Below, in pieces: positions 7,935 through 16,636 of a stretch of 64,000 nucleotides of DNA. The stretch lies in contig CANIBP010000006.1 of the NCBI GenBank assembly GCA_947466075.1, forward strand, positions 62,001 to 126,000. The letters run 5' to 3'. This DNA comes from Verrucomicrobiaceae bacterium. Lineage in GTDB: Bacteria; Verrucomicrobiota; Verrucomicrobiia; Verrucomicrobiales; Verrucomicrobiaceae. A program made the position numbers and the translations under genes. How positions within the stretch are numbered: the first letter of the stretch is position 1; each line of letters starts with the position of its first letter. Below the pieces are notes generated by a model that did no database searches, was not told the origin of the DNA, and was given only the letters and a program-made list of their open reading frames with translations.

Positions 7935-9296
7935 ATGCTCACCCTCTCCGGCAAATCCCACGGCAAACTCTGCGACGGCGTCTCGCGTCGCGATTTCCTG
8001 CGCATTGGTGGTCTCGCCATGGGCGGGTTATCGTTGCCGGAGCTGTTGAAAGCCGAGGCAGAGGCCAGGACGGGCCGCAGCTTCAAGTCGGTGATCATGA
8101 TTTACATGTGTGGCGCTCCGCCGCATCAGGACATGTATGATTTGAAGATGGACGCGCCGCTGGAGATCCGCGGCCCCTACAAACCCATCAAGACTGCCGT
8201 CCCCGGCATCCACATCTCCGAGCACGCGCCGCGTCTCGCCAAGATCATGGACAAGCTGGTGCCCATCCGCAGCATGTGGGGCTCGCCCAATGGCGCTCAC
8301 GACAGTTTCATCTGCTACACCGGCAAAGCACCGCCTCCGAACGGCGGCGGTGCGCCCACCGGCCGCCTTTCTGACCCGCCTTCCTTGGGTTCTGTCATCT
8401 CCAAGCTCAAGGGTCAGGCTGATCCCGCCATTCCATCCTTCGTTGGACTCGCTCCAAAGGCCGGTCATCCGCCTTACGGTTCGCCAGGACATCCAGGCTA
8501 CTGCGGCAATACCCACGCAGCTTTCCGTCCGAATGGCGCGGGCATGGATGACCTCCAACTCAACGGCATCACCCTCGATCGTCTCGAAGACCGTCGCTCA
8601 CTACTCACTGGTTTCGACAAATTTCGCCGCGAACTCGACTCCAGCGGTCTCGTCGGTAGCATGGATGCCTTTAACCAGCAGGCGCTGAACGTTCTCACCA
8701 GCAGCAAGTTACTGACCGCGCTCGATTTGAGCAAGGAGACCGTCAAAACGCGCGAGCGCTACGGCAAAGGCGATCCGAAGAACTACGGCGATGGTGCGCC
8801 GATGAACCTTGAGCACTTCCTACTCGCACGTCGTCTTGTCGAAGCTGGCGCGCGCGTTGTAACGCTGAATTTTGGCCGCTGGGACTTCCACGACAACAAT
8901 TACCCGCAACTCCTCCGCCATCTGCCGCTATTCGATCAAGGCATGAGCGCTCTCGTCGAGGATCTGCACGAGCGCGGACTCGACAAAGACGTCGCCGTCG
9001 TCGCCTGGGGAGAATTTGGCCGCACGCCGATCGTGAACAAGGATGGCGGTCGTGACCACTGGCCGCGTGTTGGTGGAGCCTTGCTCGCCGGCGGTAGTTT
9101 GAGAACTGGTCAGGTCATCGGTGCCACCGACAAGCTCGGCGGCGAACCCACCGAGCGTCCCGTGCATTTCGGCGAGGTCTTTGCCACGCTCTACAAGCAC
9201 ATGGGCATCGATACCGTAAAGACTACGCTCAACGACCTCACCGGTCGTCCGCAGTATCTCGCCGATTCATGGCAGCCGATGCCGGAGCTGATTTGA
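7935..9296 (+). CDS. DUF1501 family exported protein
   Basis: The 453-residue protein carries a twin-arginine-like export signal, CDGVSRRDFLRIGGLAMGG, near its N-terminus. It continues with the DUF1501 (PF07394) body, including HQDMYDLKMDAP, the metal-site-like WGEFGRTP and GRDHWPRVGGALLAGG. The family belongs to the alkaline phosphatase/sulfatase-like fold but has no established reaction. It is close to the gene at 12981-14321, with the same signal motif and the same ending pattern (LTGRPQYL followed by PMxEL), so the two are recent paralogues. I chose the ATG at 7935 because the paralogue also begins ML directly before the signal. Such proteins usually accompany DUF1549/DUF1553 cytochromes. 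Confidence 0.9.
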   Translation: MLTLSGKSHGKLCDGVSRRDFLRIGGLAMGGLSLPELLKAEAEARTGRSFKSVIMIYMCGAPPHQDMYDLKMDAPLEIRGPYKPIKTAVPGIHISEHAPRLAKIMDKLVPIRSMWGSPNGAHDSFICYTGKAPPPNGGGAPTGRLSDPPSLGSVISKLKGQADPAIPSFVGLAPKAGHPPYGSPGHPGYCGNTHAAFRPNGAGMDDLQLNGITLDRLEDRRSLLTGFDKFRRELDSSGLVGSMDAFNQQALNVLTSSKLLTALDLSKETVKTRERYGKGDPKNYGDGAPMNLEHFLLARRLVEAGARVVTLNFGRWDFHDNNYPQLLRHLPLFDQGMSALVEDLHERGLDKDVAVVAWGEFGRTPIVNKDGGRDHWPRVGGALLAGGSLRTGQVIGATDKLGGEPTERPVHFGEVFATLYKHMGIDTVKTTLNDLTGRPQYLADSWQPMPELI

Positions 9297-9344
9297 GACG
9301 GAGACGTGGCTTGCCTCGACTCAATTTAGAGCGTAGTCACTTCC

Positions 9345-9524
9345 ATGGCCCCGATTAAGACCACATTACCCGAGGGCCTGACTCTCAAAGAAGGCGACGA
9401 AGCAGATCTCCGTGTGGTCATGCAGTCAGGCGCACTGGTGGTGACCAAAGTGCTGCGGCAAACCGCAGCGGGAGCCAATCCTGCCGACTTCAAAGCCAAG
9501 CTGGGTGCCTGGAACCGGAAGTAG
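9345..9524 (+). CDS. Small orphan protein, 59 residues
   Basis: An ATG at 9345 opens a 59-codon frame ending in TAG at 9522-9524. It fills the gap between two DUF1501 genes on the same strand. The product starts MAPIKTTLPEGLTLKEGDEA and continues with DLRVVMQSGALVVTKVL and a basic end (LGAWNRK). The alternation LPEGLxLKEGDEADLRV resembles half of a swapped-hairpin AbrB/MazE antitoxin-type fold, but no toxin gene is adjacent, so I do not assign that function. Codon use resembles the neighbourhood. It may be co-transcribed with 7935-9296, whose stop is 48 bases upstream. Confidence 0.55.
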   Translation: MAPIKTTLPEGLTLKEGDEADLRVVMQSGALVVTKVLRQTAAGANPADFKAKLGAWNRK

Positions 9525-9568
9525 GTGTTCGGAAAGGCTTGGCGACAGCGGGGCGTAATTCAACGCGC

Positions 9569-11008
9569 ATGTCATTCCCGCATCCAGCACATCCCTACAG
9601 CCGCCGTGAAGTGATTCAGGCGGGTGCGGTGGGTTTGTTGGGGCTGGGAATGAATCACCTCAGCGCACTGCAGGCGATGACGGCAGCCACGCAGCCAGCA
9701 CGTGCGAAGTCGGTGATCTACATCTTCCTTTCCGGCGGACTGGCACAGCATGAGAGCTTCGACATGAAGCCGGACGCGCCGATGGAATATCGCGGTGAGT
9801 TCAAACCCATTCGCACGCGCACACCGGGACTGCACATCTGCGAGCATCTGCCTAATCTCGCGCGCATCTCGCAGAAGTGGTCCCTGGTGCGTTCGCTCAC
9901 GCATGGCAGCAGCGATCACTCGCTGGGGCATCACATCATGCTCACAGGGCGCACGGACGCGCCGTTGGGCTTCAGTCCTGCCAAGCCGCAAAAATCGGAT
10001 TACCCGAGCATGGCTGCGCTCACGACGGCGCTGCTGCCGAAACGCAAAGACAACCTTCCGCCTGCCATCGTGCTTCCAGACAAGCTCGTGCATCGCGAGG
10101 GCCGCACCCTCGCGGGTCAGTTCAGCGGCATGCTTGGATCGCAGCATGATCCGTGGTTTCTGGAGATGTCTCCTTACCACCCGAAGCATTACGGGGCCTA
10201 TCCGGGCTACCTGTTTCACCACGAGCGCGGCTTTGAAACGGACGACAAGCTCCGTTTTCAGGCGCCGCATCTCTCGCTGCCGCAGGGCTTGACGCTCGAC
10301 CGCGTGATGGATCGCGTCTCGCTGCGTGATTCACTCGAAAAACAGACGAATAACCTAACCGCGCTCGCAGGCGATGAGGCCTTCGATTCCACGCGCAATG
10401 CCGCCATCGGCCTGCTGAGCAATCGCAAGGTGCATGACGCGTTCAGTTTGGAGAAAGTCGATCCCAAGCTGCTCGACCGCTATGGCCGCCACAGCTACGG
10501 CTGGTCGCTGCTCATGGCCAAAAATCTCGTGCAAAGTGGTGTGCGCATGGTGCAGGTCAACTTGGGCAACAACGAGACCTGGGACACGCATCAGGCGGCG
10601 TGGCCGAATTTGAAGAACTTCCTCCTGCCGCCGATGGATCAGGCCGTGAGCGCCTTGATCGAGGATCTCGACGCCAGCGGCCAGCTTGATGAGACACTCA
10701 TCGTCATGGGTGGCGAATTTGGCCGCACGCCGAAAATCAAGAGCATCACCGCCACTGCATTGCCCGGTCGCGATCACTGGGGCCACGCCCAGAGCATCTT
10801 GCTCGCGGGTGGTGGCATCAAAGGCGGTCGCGTCATCGGCGAGACCGACAAAATCGGTGGCTATCCCATCAGCGATGCGCAAACGCCGGAAAACTTCGCC
10901 GCCACGATCTACGAAGCGCTCGGTCTGCCCCGCGAAACGATCTGGAAAGACTTCACCGGCCGGCCGCACACGCTCTACATGGGTTCGCCAATCAATGGGC
11001 TGACGTAA
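9569..11008 (+). CDS. DUF1501 family exported protein
   Basis: The 479-residue product has an N-terminal YSRREVIQAGAVGLLGLG segment acting as a twin-arginine-like or Sec signal. The DUF1501 body follows: SVIYIFLSGGLAQHESFDMKPDAP, then LSNRKVHDAFSLEKVDPKLLDRYG, GGEFGRTPKI, GRDHWGHAQSILLAGGGIKGG and a C-terminal EALGLPRETIWKDFTGRPH. It is more divergent from the other four DUF1501 proteins than they are from each other. The ATG at 9569 begins the signal; a start 30 bases upstream is less likely. It is convergent with the metallo-beta-lactamase gene at 11013. The reaction is unknown for this family. Confidence 0.9.
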   Translation: MSFPHPAHPYSRREVIQAGAVGLLGLGMNHLSALQAMTAATQPARAKSVIYIFLSGGLAQHESFDMKPDAPMEYRGEFKPIRTRTPGLHICEHLPNLARISQKWSLVRSLTHGSSDHSLGHHIMLTGRTDAPLGFSPAKPQKSDYPSMAALTTALLPKRKDNLPPAIVLPDKLVHREGRTLAGQFSGMLGSQHDPWFLEMSPYHPKHYGAYPGYLFHHERGFETDDKLRFQAPHLSLPQGLTLDRVMDRVSLRDSLEKQTNNLTALAGDEAFDSTRNAAIGLLSNRKVHDAFSLEKVDPKLLDRYGRHSYGWSLLMAKNLVQSGVRMVQVNLGNNETWDTHQAAWPNLKNFLLPPMDQAVSALIEDLDASGQLDETLIVMGGEFGRTPKIKSITATALPGRDHWGHAQSILLAGGGIKGGRVIGETDKIGGYPISDAQTPENFAATIYEALGLPRETIWKDFTGRPHTLYMGSPINGLT

Positions 11009-11012
11009 GTCG

Positions 11013-11909
11013 CTATTTGCCTTTTCGCTCCGTCTTTGCCGTCACATCAACGCCATCGGAGGTGATCTCGATGTTGCCATGCCATGCGGTCACAAAGACC
11101 TGCGTGCCCAGCGGCTCGAACTGCTTGGTGAGCTTCTCGCCGGGTGATGGGACTTCGCTTCCGGCATAAAAGTCGAGGCATGAAGCGATGGCGAACTTCG
11201 GCTTTGTAGCTGCGGCGAACTCGGAGTGCGTGTTGAAGCCGTGGTGTGGTGCGGTGACGACCGCCGCTTTCAATCTCTCAGCTGACGTTTTCTCCAAAAC
11301 ATAACGCTGGCCTGTGCCGTAGGCGTCGCCGGGGAAGAAGATGACGTTTTGACCATGCTGCATGCGCAGGAAGAGCGAGTTCGTGTTCAGCAGGCCGTGC
11401 TCGCTGATCTTGGCGGGATCGGTGTCGGTGTTGTGCATCGCTTTCGGCGGCGAGAGCACTTCCACTATTAATGCGGGATCAAAGTCGAGTTTGTCGCCCT
11501 CGGTTGCGGCGATGTATTGTGCGCCGCGTTCCTGCGCGTGCTGGCGGACGCGGTTGTAGGCCAGCGAGAAGCCGCGCGCGGCATAACCGGTGTCCACGAA
11601 GGTTTTCACCGGCATGTGGTCGAGCAACCACAGCGCGCCGCCATAATGATCGCCATGAGGATGACTGATGGCAATGCCGTCGAGCTGCGTGATGCCGCGT
11701 GCTTTCAGAAAGGGCTCGATGGTGTCGCGTCCGGCATCGTATTTGTCGGACTGATGACCGGTGTCGATCATCCAGGTCTTTCCTGACGGCGTTTGCACCA
11801 CCACGGCGAGTCCGTGCTCCGGCATGTTCAAGTAGGTGATGATGAGTTTGCCATCCGCTGCGTGAAGCGATGCAGTGATCAGCAGGAAGAGAGTGATGAG
11901 ATGTTTCAT
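11013..11909 (-). CDS. Exported metallo-beta-lactamase-fold hydrolase (ComEC C-terminal-like)
   Basis: The 298-residue protein has a signal peptide (MKHLITLFLLITASLHAA) and a metallo-beta-lactamase fold with the metal-binding motif HPHGDH at about residues 83-88. The opening LIITYLNMPEHGLAVVVQTPSGKTWMIDTG is typical of the ComEC/Rec2 C-terminal type of exported hydrolases. A nuclease, phosphodiesterase or lactonase activity is possible; the substrate cannot be told. Its ATG overlaps the stop of the upstream gene by four bases (ATGA), so it is probably translationally coupled to the phospholipase-C-like gene. The start at 11909 fits both the signal peptide and the overlap. Confidence 0.9.
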   Translation of the reverse strand: MKHLITLFLLITASLHAADGKLIITYLNMPEHGLAVVVQTPSGKTWMIDTGHQSDKYDAGRDTIEPFLKARGITQLDGIAISHPHGDHYGGALWLLDHMPVKTFVDTGYAARGFSLAYNRVRQHAQERGAQYIAATEGDKLDFDPALIVEVLSPPKAMHNTDTDPAKISEHGLLNTNSLFLRMQHGQNVIFFPGDAYGTGQRYVLEKTSAERLKAAVVTAPHHGFNTHSEFAAATKPKFAIASCLDFYAGSEVPSPGEKLTKQFEPLGTQVFVTAWHGNIEITSDGVDVTAKTERKGK

Positions 11910-12910
11910 GGGCGTTTGAGTTGGTTCCAGCCTTGCGAGGAGAGTCGAGGTAAAACACGCCACTGCGGCACTTGCGCGATGGTTTGCTCCATCAAATCGG
12001 CGCATTGCTCGGCGATGGTTACTAAAGTGCCGCGCATGTCAGCGCTCTCGGCCATTTGGATCATCGCGTCGAATTCGAGGCCACCGCTGACGCGCTTGGC
12101 TTCCTCGCTGTCACGCTGCACGACACGCAGCACGTCCTCGGTGTGATGCGGGAGCCAGCGGCGGTTCTCAGCGAGCACGGCGGCCAGTAGCGACTGCAAT
12201 TTGGGCTTCCAGCCGTCATCGAAGAGTTGCGCGAGATCACCACGCTTCTCGCCGATGCGCATGTAGTGCGGCTGAATCGTCTCTACCGGAGTCGCGGCCA
12301 TGTCTCGGAAGGTTTTGACCCAATCGATGCCCAATTCGCCGCCAATGGTGTGAAACGTGAATTGATCCTGTACGATGCGGTTTCGCGGTGTGTAAACGCC
12401 GTCGAGCAAATGCATGCGAATGCCGGGCTGGATCGATTTGATCAGCGAATCGCCGACGATGTGCACCATCCAGCCCAAAGCATACGCGAGGCCGCGCTCA
12501 GAGGTCATGTCATCGCGAATCGCCCGCGCACAGTAGTCCGCCAAATGATCCCAGGGCACGCGCAAGTTCACATCCGGCTTTGCCCAGCCAAAGACGAGAT
12601 ACGCACGGCCATAAAACAGCTCGTGAATCTCTTTGGGTCGATATTTTCGCCCCTCGTGCTCCAACGACCACGGTTTCACCGCACCGCCGGTGAGCGGGCT
12701 TTTTTCCAACGGCACCGTGCCGAAGCCAACCTCGCGACCCGTATCCACGCACACGGCCTCGGGCATCACCTGAATGTCGCAGCCCAGATAGGCACCGCAT
12801 AGAAAGCTTGGCAGATGCCGCTCAATGATCGGCGTGATCGGCAAGCCGCGCCCTTTCGCCGCTTTCGCCGCGAGGATGCCATACATCGTGTGTCCGATCA
12901 GTCCGCTCAT
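11906..12910 (-). CDS. Hypothetical protein, possibly zinc-dependent phospholipase C-like
   Basis: The 334-residue protein begins MSGLIGHTMYGILAAKAAKG, and no export signal is obvious. It is rich in His and Asp in contexts such as LGCDIQVMPE and GWMVHIVGDSLIKSIQPG. This recalls the zinc-dependent phospholipase C/S1-P1 nuclease fold, in which a helical bundle binds zinc through N-terminal and internal His residues. The resemblance is weak, so I keep the call open. It is the first gene of a two-gene unit with the metallo-beta-lactamase and is divergent from the DUF1501 gene at 12981. The ATG at 12910 gives the start closest to the His-containing N-terminus; an in-frame start at 12958 is possible. 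Confidence 0.75.
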   Translation of the reverse strand: MSGLIGHTMYGILAAKAAKGRGLPITPIIERHLPSFLCGAYLGCDIQVMPEAVCVDTGREVGFGTVPLEKSPLTGGAVKPWSLEHEGRKYRPKEIHELFYGRAYLVFGWAKPDVNLRVPWDHLADYCARAIRDDMTSERGLAYALGWMVHIVGDSLIKSIQPGIRMHLLDGVYTPRNRIVQDQFTFHTIGGELGIDWVKTFRDMAATPVETIQPHYMRIGEKRGDLAQLFDDGWKPKLQSLLAAVLAENRRWLPHHTEDVLRVVQRDSEEAKRVSGGLEFDAMIQMAESADMRGTLVTIAEQCADLMEQTIAQVPQWRVLPRLSSQGWNQLKRP

Positions 12911-12980
12911 GTGTTGAAGCAAACGCCAGACATGCAGCCGGTCTGGCAAGAGTCGCATTTGTCACCCCGTAGGTTTGTGC

Positions 12981-14321
12981 ATGCTCAACATCTACTCACA
13001 ACCCAGCGGCGGCTTTTGCGATGGAGTATCGCGCCGCAACTTCCTCAAGATTGGCGGCCTCGCCATGGGCGGCATTTCGTTGAATGACGTGCTGCGTGCC
13101 GAGTCGGCGCAGAAAGTCGGCAAGTCGCACAAGGCAGTGATCATGATCTTCCTTCCGGGTGGCCCAAGCCATCAGGACATGTTCGACATGAAGCCCGATG
13201 CACCCAGCGAAATCCGTGGCGAGTTCAAACCGATCTCCACCAACGTCTCTGGCATTCAAATTTGTGAGCACCTGCCACGTCTCGCCAAGATGATGGACAA
13301 ATGCACCATCATCCGCTCCATGGCCGACTGCGATGGCAGGCACGATGCGTTTCAATGTCTCACGGGCCGCAATTCGAAGCAGCAGCCTCCCGGTGGCTGG
13401 CCATCGCTCGGCTCTGTCGTTTCCAAATTACAGGGCAGTGCCAATCCTGCGATGCCATCCTTCGTGGGCCTCGCGCCGAAGATGGGCCACATGGAATGGG
13501 CACGCACCGGCGAGCCCGGCTTCCTCGGTGTGCCGCATGCTCCGTTCCAAGCCAACCGCGGCGCAGGCACCGAGGACATGTCATTGAATGGCATCACACT
13601 AGACCGTTTGCGTGATCGCAAGACGCTGCTCTCCAGCTTTGATCTGCTGCGCCGCGATCTTGATGCCACCGGCCTGATGGGCGGTGTGGATGTCTTCAAT
13701 GAGCAAGCGCTCAACGTGCTCACCAGTCCCAAATTGATTCACGCCCTCGACTTGAGCCGCGAAGACCCACGCATCGTCGAGCGCTATGGCAAAGGCGAGA
13801 ACCGCAACCGCGATGATGGCGGCCCGCGTCTCCCCGAGCACTTCCTCGCCGCACGCAGACTCGTCGAAGCCGGTGCGCGAGTCGTCACGCTCGCCTTCAG
13901 CCGCTGGGACTATCATTCCAATAACTTTGGTCAACTCCGCGAGGATCTGCCACTGCTCGACAGCGGCCTCACTGCTCTCATCACCGATCTGCACGAGCGT
14001 GGTCTCGATAAAGACGTGTCCGTCGTCGTCTGGGGCGAATTTGGCCGCACGCCATTGATCAATCCCAAAGGCGGCCGCGATCACTGGCCGCGCGTCGCCT
14101 CAGCGCTGCTCGCCTGTGGCGGTATGCGTCACGGTCAAGTCATCGGTGCCACCGACAAACAAGCCGGCGAACCCACCGACCGCCCCGTCGCCTTCGGTGA
14201 AGTCTTTGCCACGCTGTATAAACAAATGGGCATCGATGTGACGAAAGCCACACTCACCGATCTCACCGGCAGACCGCAGTATTTGGTCGATGGGCACCTG
14301 CCAATGGCGGAGCTGGTTTGA
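12981..14321 (+). CDS. DUF1501 family exported protein
   Basis: This 446-residue protein opens with MLNIYSQPSGGFCDGVSRRNFLKIGG, a clear twin-arginine signal (SRRNFLK). The DUF1501 body includes IFLPGGPSHQDMFDMKPDAP, VWGEFGRTPLI and GRDHWPRVASALLACGG. It is the close paralogue of 7935-9296. It is followed by a DUF1549/DUF1553 cytochrome 67 bases downstream, the usual pairing in PVC genomes. The upstream sequence CCCGTAGGTTTGTGC just before the ATG is almost repeated before that next gene. The DUF1501 reaction is not known; co-occurrence suggests a periplasmic partner of the cytochrome. Confidence 0.92.
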   Translation: MLNIYSQPSGGFCDGVSRRNFLKIGGLAMGGISLNDVLRAESAQKVGKSHKAVIMIFLPGGPSHQDMFDMKPDAPSEIRGEFKPISTNVSGIQICEHLPRLAKMMDKCTIIRSMADCDGRHDAFQCLTGRNSKQQPPGGWPSLGSVVSKLQGSANPAMPSFVGLAPKMGHMEWARTGEPGFLGVPHAPFQANRGAGTEDMSLNGITLDRLRDRKTLLSSFDLLRRDLDATGLMGGVDVFNEQALNVLTSPKLIHALDLSREDPRIVERYGKGENRNRDDGGPRLPEHFLAARRLVEAGARVVTLAFSRWDYHSNNFGQLREDLPLLDSGLTALITDLHERGLDKDVSVVVWGEFGRTPLINPKGGRDHWPRVASALLACGGMRHGQVIGATDKQAGEPTDRPVAFGEVFATLYKQMGIDVTKATLTDLTGRPQYLVDGHLPMAELV

Positions 14322-14388
14322 ACAAGATGTCGTGAACGCGACTTCCGCAGACAAGATTCCCATTCTCAGCCCGTAGGTTCATGCTGTT

Positions 14389-16587
14389 ATGAACCTTCCA
14401 CGCCTCACTATCCTTGCCGCCCTGTCTGCTGCCGCGCCTTGCTTCGCTGCTGAAGCGCTGCGCCCATTGAACTTTGCGAATGACATCGTGCCCATCCTCA
14501 CAAAAGGCGGATGCAACTCGGGCGGTTGCCACGGCAAATCGGGCGGGCAGAACGGCTTCAAGCTCTCACTGCTTGGCTTTGAGCCGCAGGAAGACTATGA
14601 GCACATCGTGAAGGAAGCGCGTGGTCGTCGTGTCTTCCCTGCATCACCTGAGCAAAGTCTGTTTCTCACCAAAGGCACCGCACAGCTCCCGCATGGCGGC
14701 GGCAAGAAGCTCGATCCGAATTCCGAGGACTACGCCGACCTCGTGCGTTGGATTCGCGAAGGCATGCCCTATGGCAAGGACACCGACCCGAAGATGGCCA
14801 GCATCAGCGTCGAGCCCTCGAAGCTCACGATGCCTCTTAAAGCCTCGCAGCAGCTCAAAGTCACCGCGCACTACACCGACGGCAGCACACGTGATGTCAC
14901 GAAGCGTGCCTTATATGAGCCGAATGAAAAAAGCATGGCCGAAACCACTGAGGTCGGCATCGTGAAGCTCTTTGATTATCCCGGCGATGTCGCCGTGATG
15001 GTGCGCTACCAGGGCAAAGTCAGCACCTTCCGCGCTACGGTGCCTCTGGGTGCTCCCGTGGAAAAATTACCACCTGTGCGCAACTACATCGACGATCTCG
15101 TCATCGCAAAATTGAAGACCATCGGCATGCCGCCCTCCGAAATGGCCGACGACGGCACCTTCGTGCGCCGCGTCACGCTCGACATCACCGGCCGCCTGCC
15201 CACCGCAGCGGAGATGAAGGACTTCATGGCCTCTCAAGACGCCAACAAGCGCGCCGTGCTCATCGACCGCCTGCTCGACAGCCCTGAATACGCCGAATAC
15301 TTCGCCAACAAATGGAGCGCTCTGCTGCGCAACCAGCGCACGCAGCCCACCTTCGCCCGTGGCAGCTATTTGTTCTACTCTTGGATTCGCGACAGCATCG
15401 CTGACAACAAACCTTACGACCAGTTTGTGCATGAAGTCGTCGCTGCATCAGGCGAGATCGACCAACAGCCACCCGTCGCTTGGTATCGTCAGGTCAAAGA
15501 GATGAAGCAGCAGATGGAAGACGTCGCACAGCTCTTCCTCGGCACCCGCATGCAGTGCGCGCAATGCCATCATCATCCCTTCGAGAAATGGAGCCAGCAG
15601 GACTACTACGGTTTCGCCGCCTTCTTTAGCAACGTCAGCCGCAAACCTTCCACCTTCGTCGGCGAAGAAATGATCTTCCACAAACGTGGCGTCGCTCAGA
15701 CCACCAACATCCGCACCAAGCAAGCCGTCACGCCCACCAGCCTCGGCGCATCCGCCTTGAAGCTCAAACCCGAGCAAGATCCACGTCAGGCACTCGCCGA
15801 GTGGATGAGCCAGAAGGACAATCCCTTCTTCGCCCACACACTGGTGAATCGTTACTGGAAACACTTCTTCAATCGCGGCCTCGTCGAGCCCGAAGACGAC
15901 ATGCGCGAAACCAACCCGCCCGTGAACCCCGAACTCCTCAGCGCACTCGCCGCCGACTTCATCAAAGGCGGCTACGACATGAAGAAACTCATCCGTACCA
16001 TCACCAACTCCAGCACCTACCAGCTCAGCGCCATTCCAAACGCGCACAACGCCAAGGACCGCCAAAACTTCAGCCGCTACTATCCAAAGCGCCTCAACGC
16101 CGAAGTACTCTACGACTCCGTCAACACGCTGCTCGATGTTGAGACCAATTTCGCCGGCCAAGCTCCTGGCACACGCGCCGTCGCCCTCCCCGACAACAGC
16201 TACAACCAGAGCAACTACTTCCTCAGCGTCTTCGGCCGCCCTGATTCCTCCAGCGCCTGCGAATGTGAGCGTACCCAAGAAGCCAGCCTCGCTCAAAGCC
16301 TGCACCTCCTGAACGCCGCCGAGATTCAAACCCAACTCTCACGCGGAAACGGTCGCGCCGATGCCCTCACCAAGGACAATCGCCCCGACGACGACAAAAT
16401 CACCGATCTCTACCACATCGCCCTCAGCCGCGATCCAAATGCCGCTGAAGTCAAATTCGCCCACACGCACCTTGATAAGAAAACCACCGGCAAAACCGGT
16501 GACGAAGCCTTTAAAGGCAAAAAAGAAGCCTATGAAGACATCTTGTGGGCTCTGCTGAACACGAAGGAATTTTTGTTCAATCATTGA
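14389..16587 (+). CDS. DUF1549/DUF1553 (PSCyt2/PSD1) exported c-type cytochrome with BIG2 domain
   Basis: The 732-residue protein has a signal peptide (MNLPRLTILAALSAAAPCFAA). An N-terminal haem-type motif CNSGGCH (42-48) has four rather than two residues between the cysteines. A BIG2-like Ig domain follows at about 138-220, then DUF1549 (from about 232; VRRVTLDITGRLPTAAEM) with a standard CAQCH motif at 390-394. The C-terminal DUF1553 domain (about 465-700) includes NRYWKHFFNRGLVEPEDDMR and SSTYQLS. These proteins are thought to be periplasmic haem proteins of PVC bacteria, with no defined substrate. It follows a DUF1501 gene and precedes a PPC-domain protein by 49 bases, forming a likely three-gene operon. 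Confidence 0.92.
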   Translation: MNLPRLTILAALSAAAPCFAAEALRPLNFANDIVPILTKGGCNSGGCHGKSGGQNGFKLSLLGFEPQEDYEHIVKEARGRRVFPASPEQSLFLTKGTAQLPHGGGKKLDPNSEDYADLVRWIREGMPYGKDTDPKMASISVEPSKLTMPLKASQQLKVTAHYTDGSTRDVTKRALYEPNEKSMAETTEVGIVKLFDYPGDVAVMVRYQGKVSTFRATVPLGAPVEKLPPVRNYIDDLVIAKLKTIGMPPSEMADDGTFVRRVTLDITGRLPTAAEMKDFMASQDANKRAVLIDRLLDSPEYAEYFANKWSALLRNQRTQPTFARGSYLFYSWIRDSIADNKPYDQFVHEVVAASGEIDQQPPVAWYRQVKEMKQQMEDVAQLFLGTRMQCAQCHHHPFEKWSQQDYYGFAAFFSNVSRKPSTFVGEEMIFHKRGVAQTTNIRTKQAVTPTSLGASALKLKPEQDPRQALAEWMSQKDNPFFAHTLVNRYWKHFFNRGLVEPEDDMRETNPPVNPELLSALAADFIKGGYDMKKLIRTITNSSTYQLSAIPNAHNAKDRQNFSRYYPKRLNAEVLYDSVNTLLDVETNFAGQAPGTRAVALPDNSYNQSNYFLSVFGRPDSSSACECERTQEASLAQSLHLLNAAEIQTQLSRGNGRADALTKDNRPDDDKITDLYHIALSRDPNAAEVKFAHTHLDKKTTGKTGDEAFKGKKEAYEDILWALLNTKEFLFNH

Positions 16588-16636
16588 TCGGAGCGTGTCG
16601 CCGCCAGCAAAGCTCACAGCCATTGAAACTAGCGAA

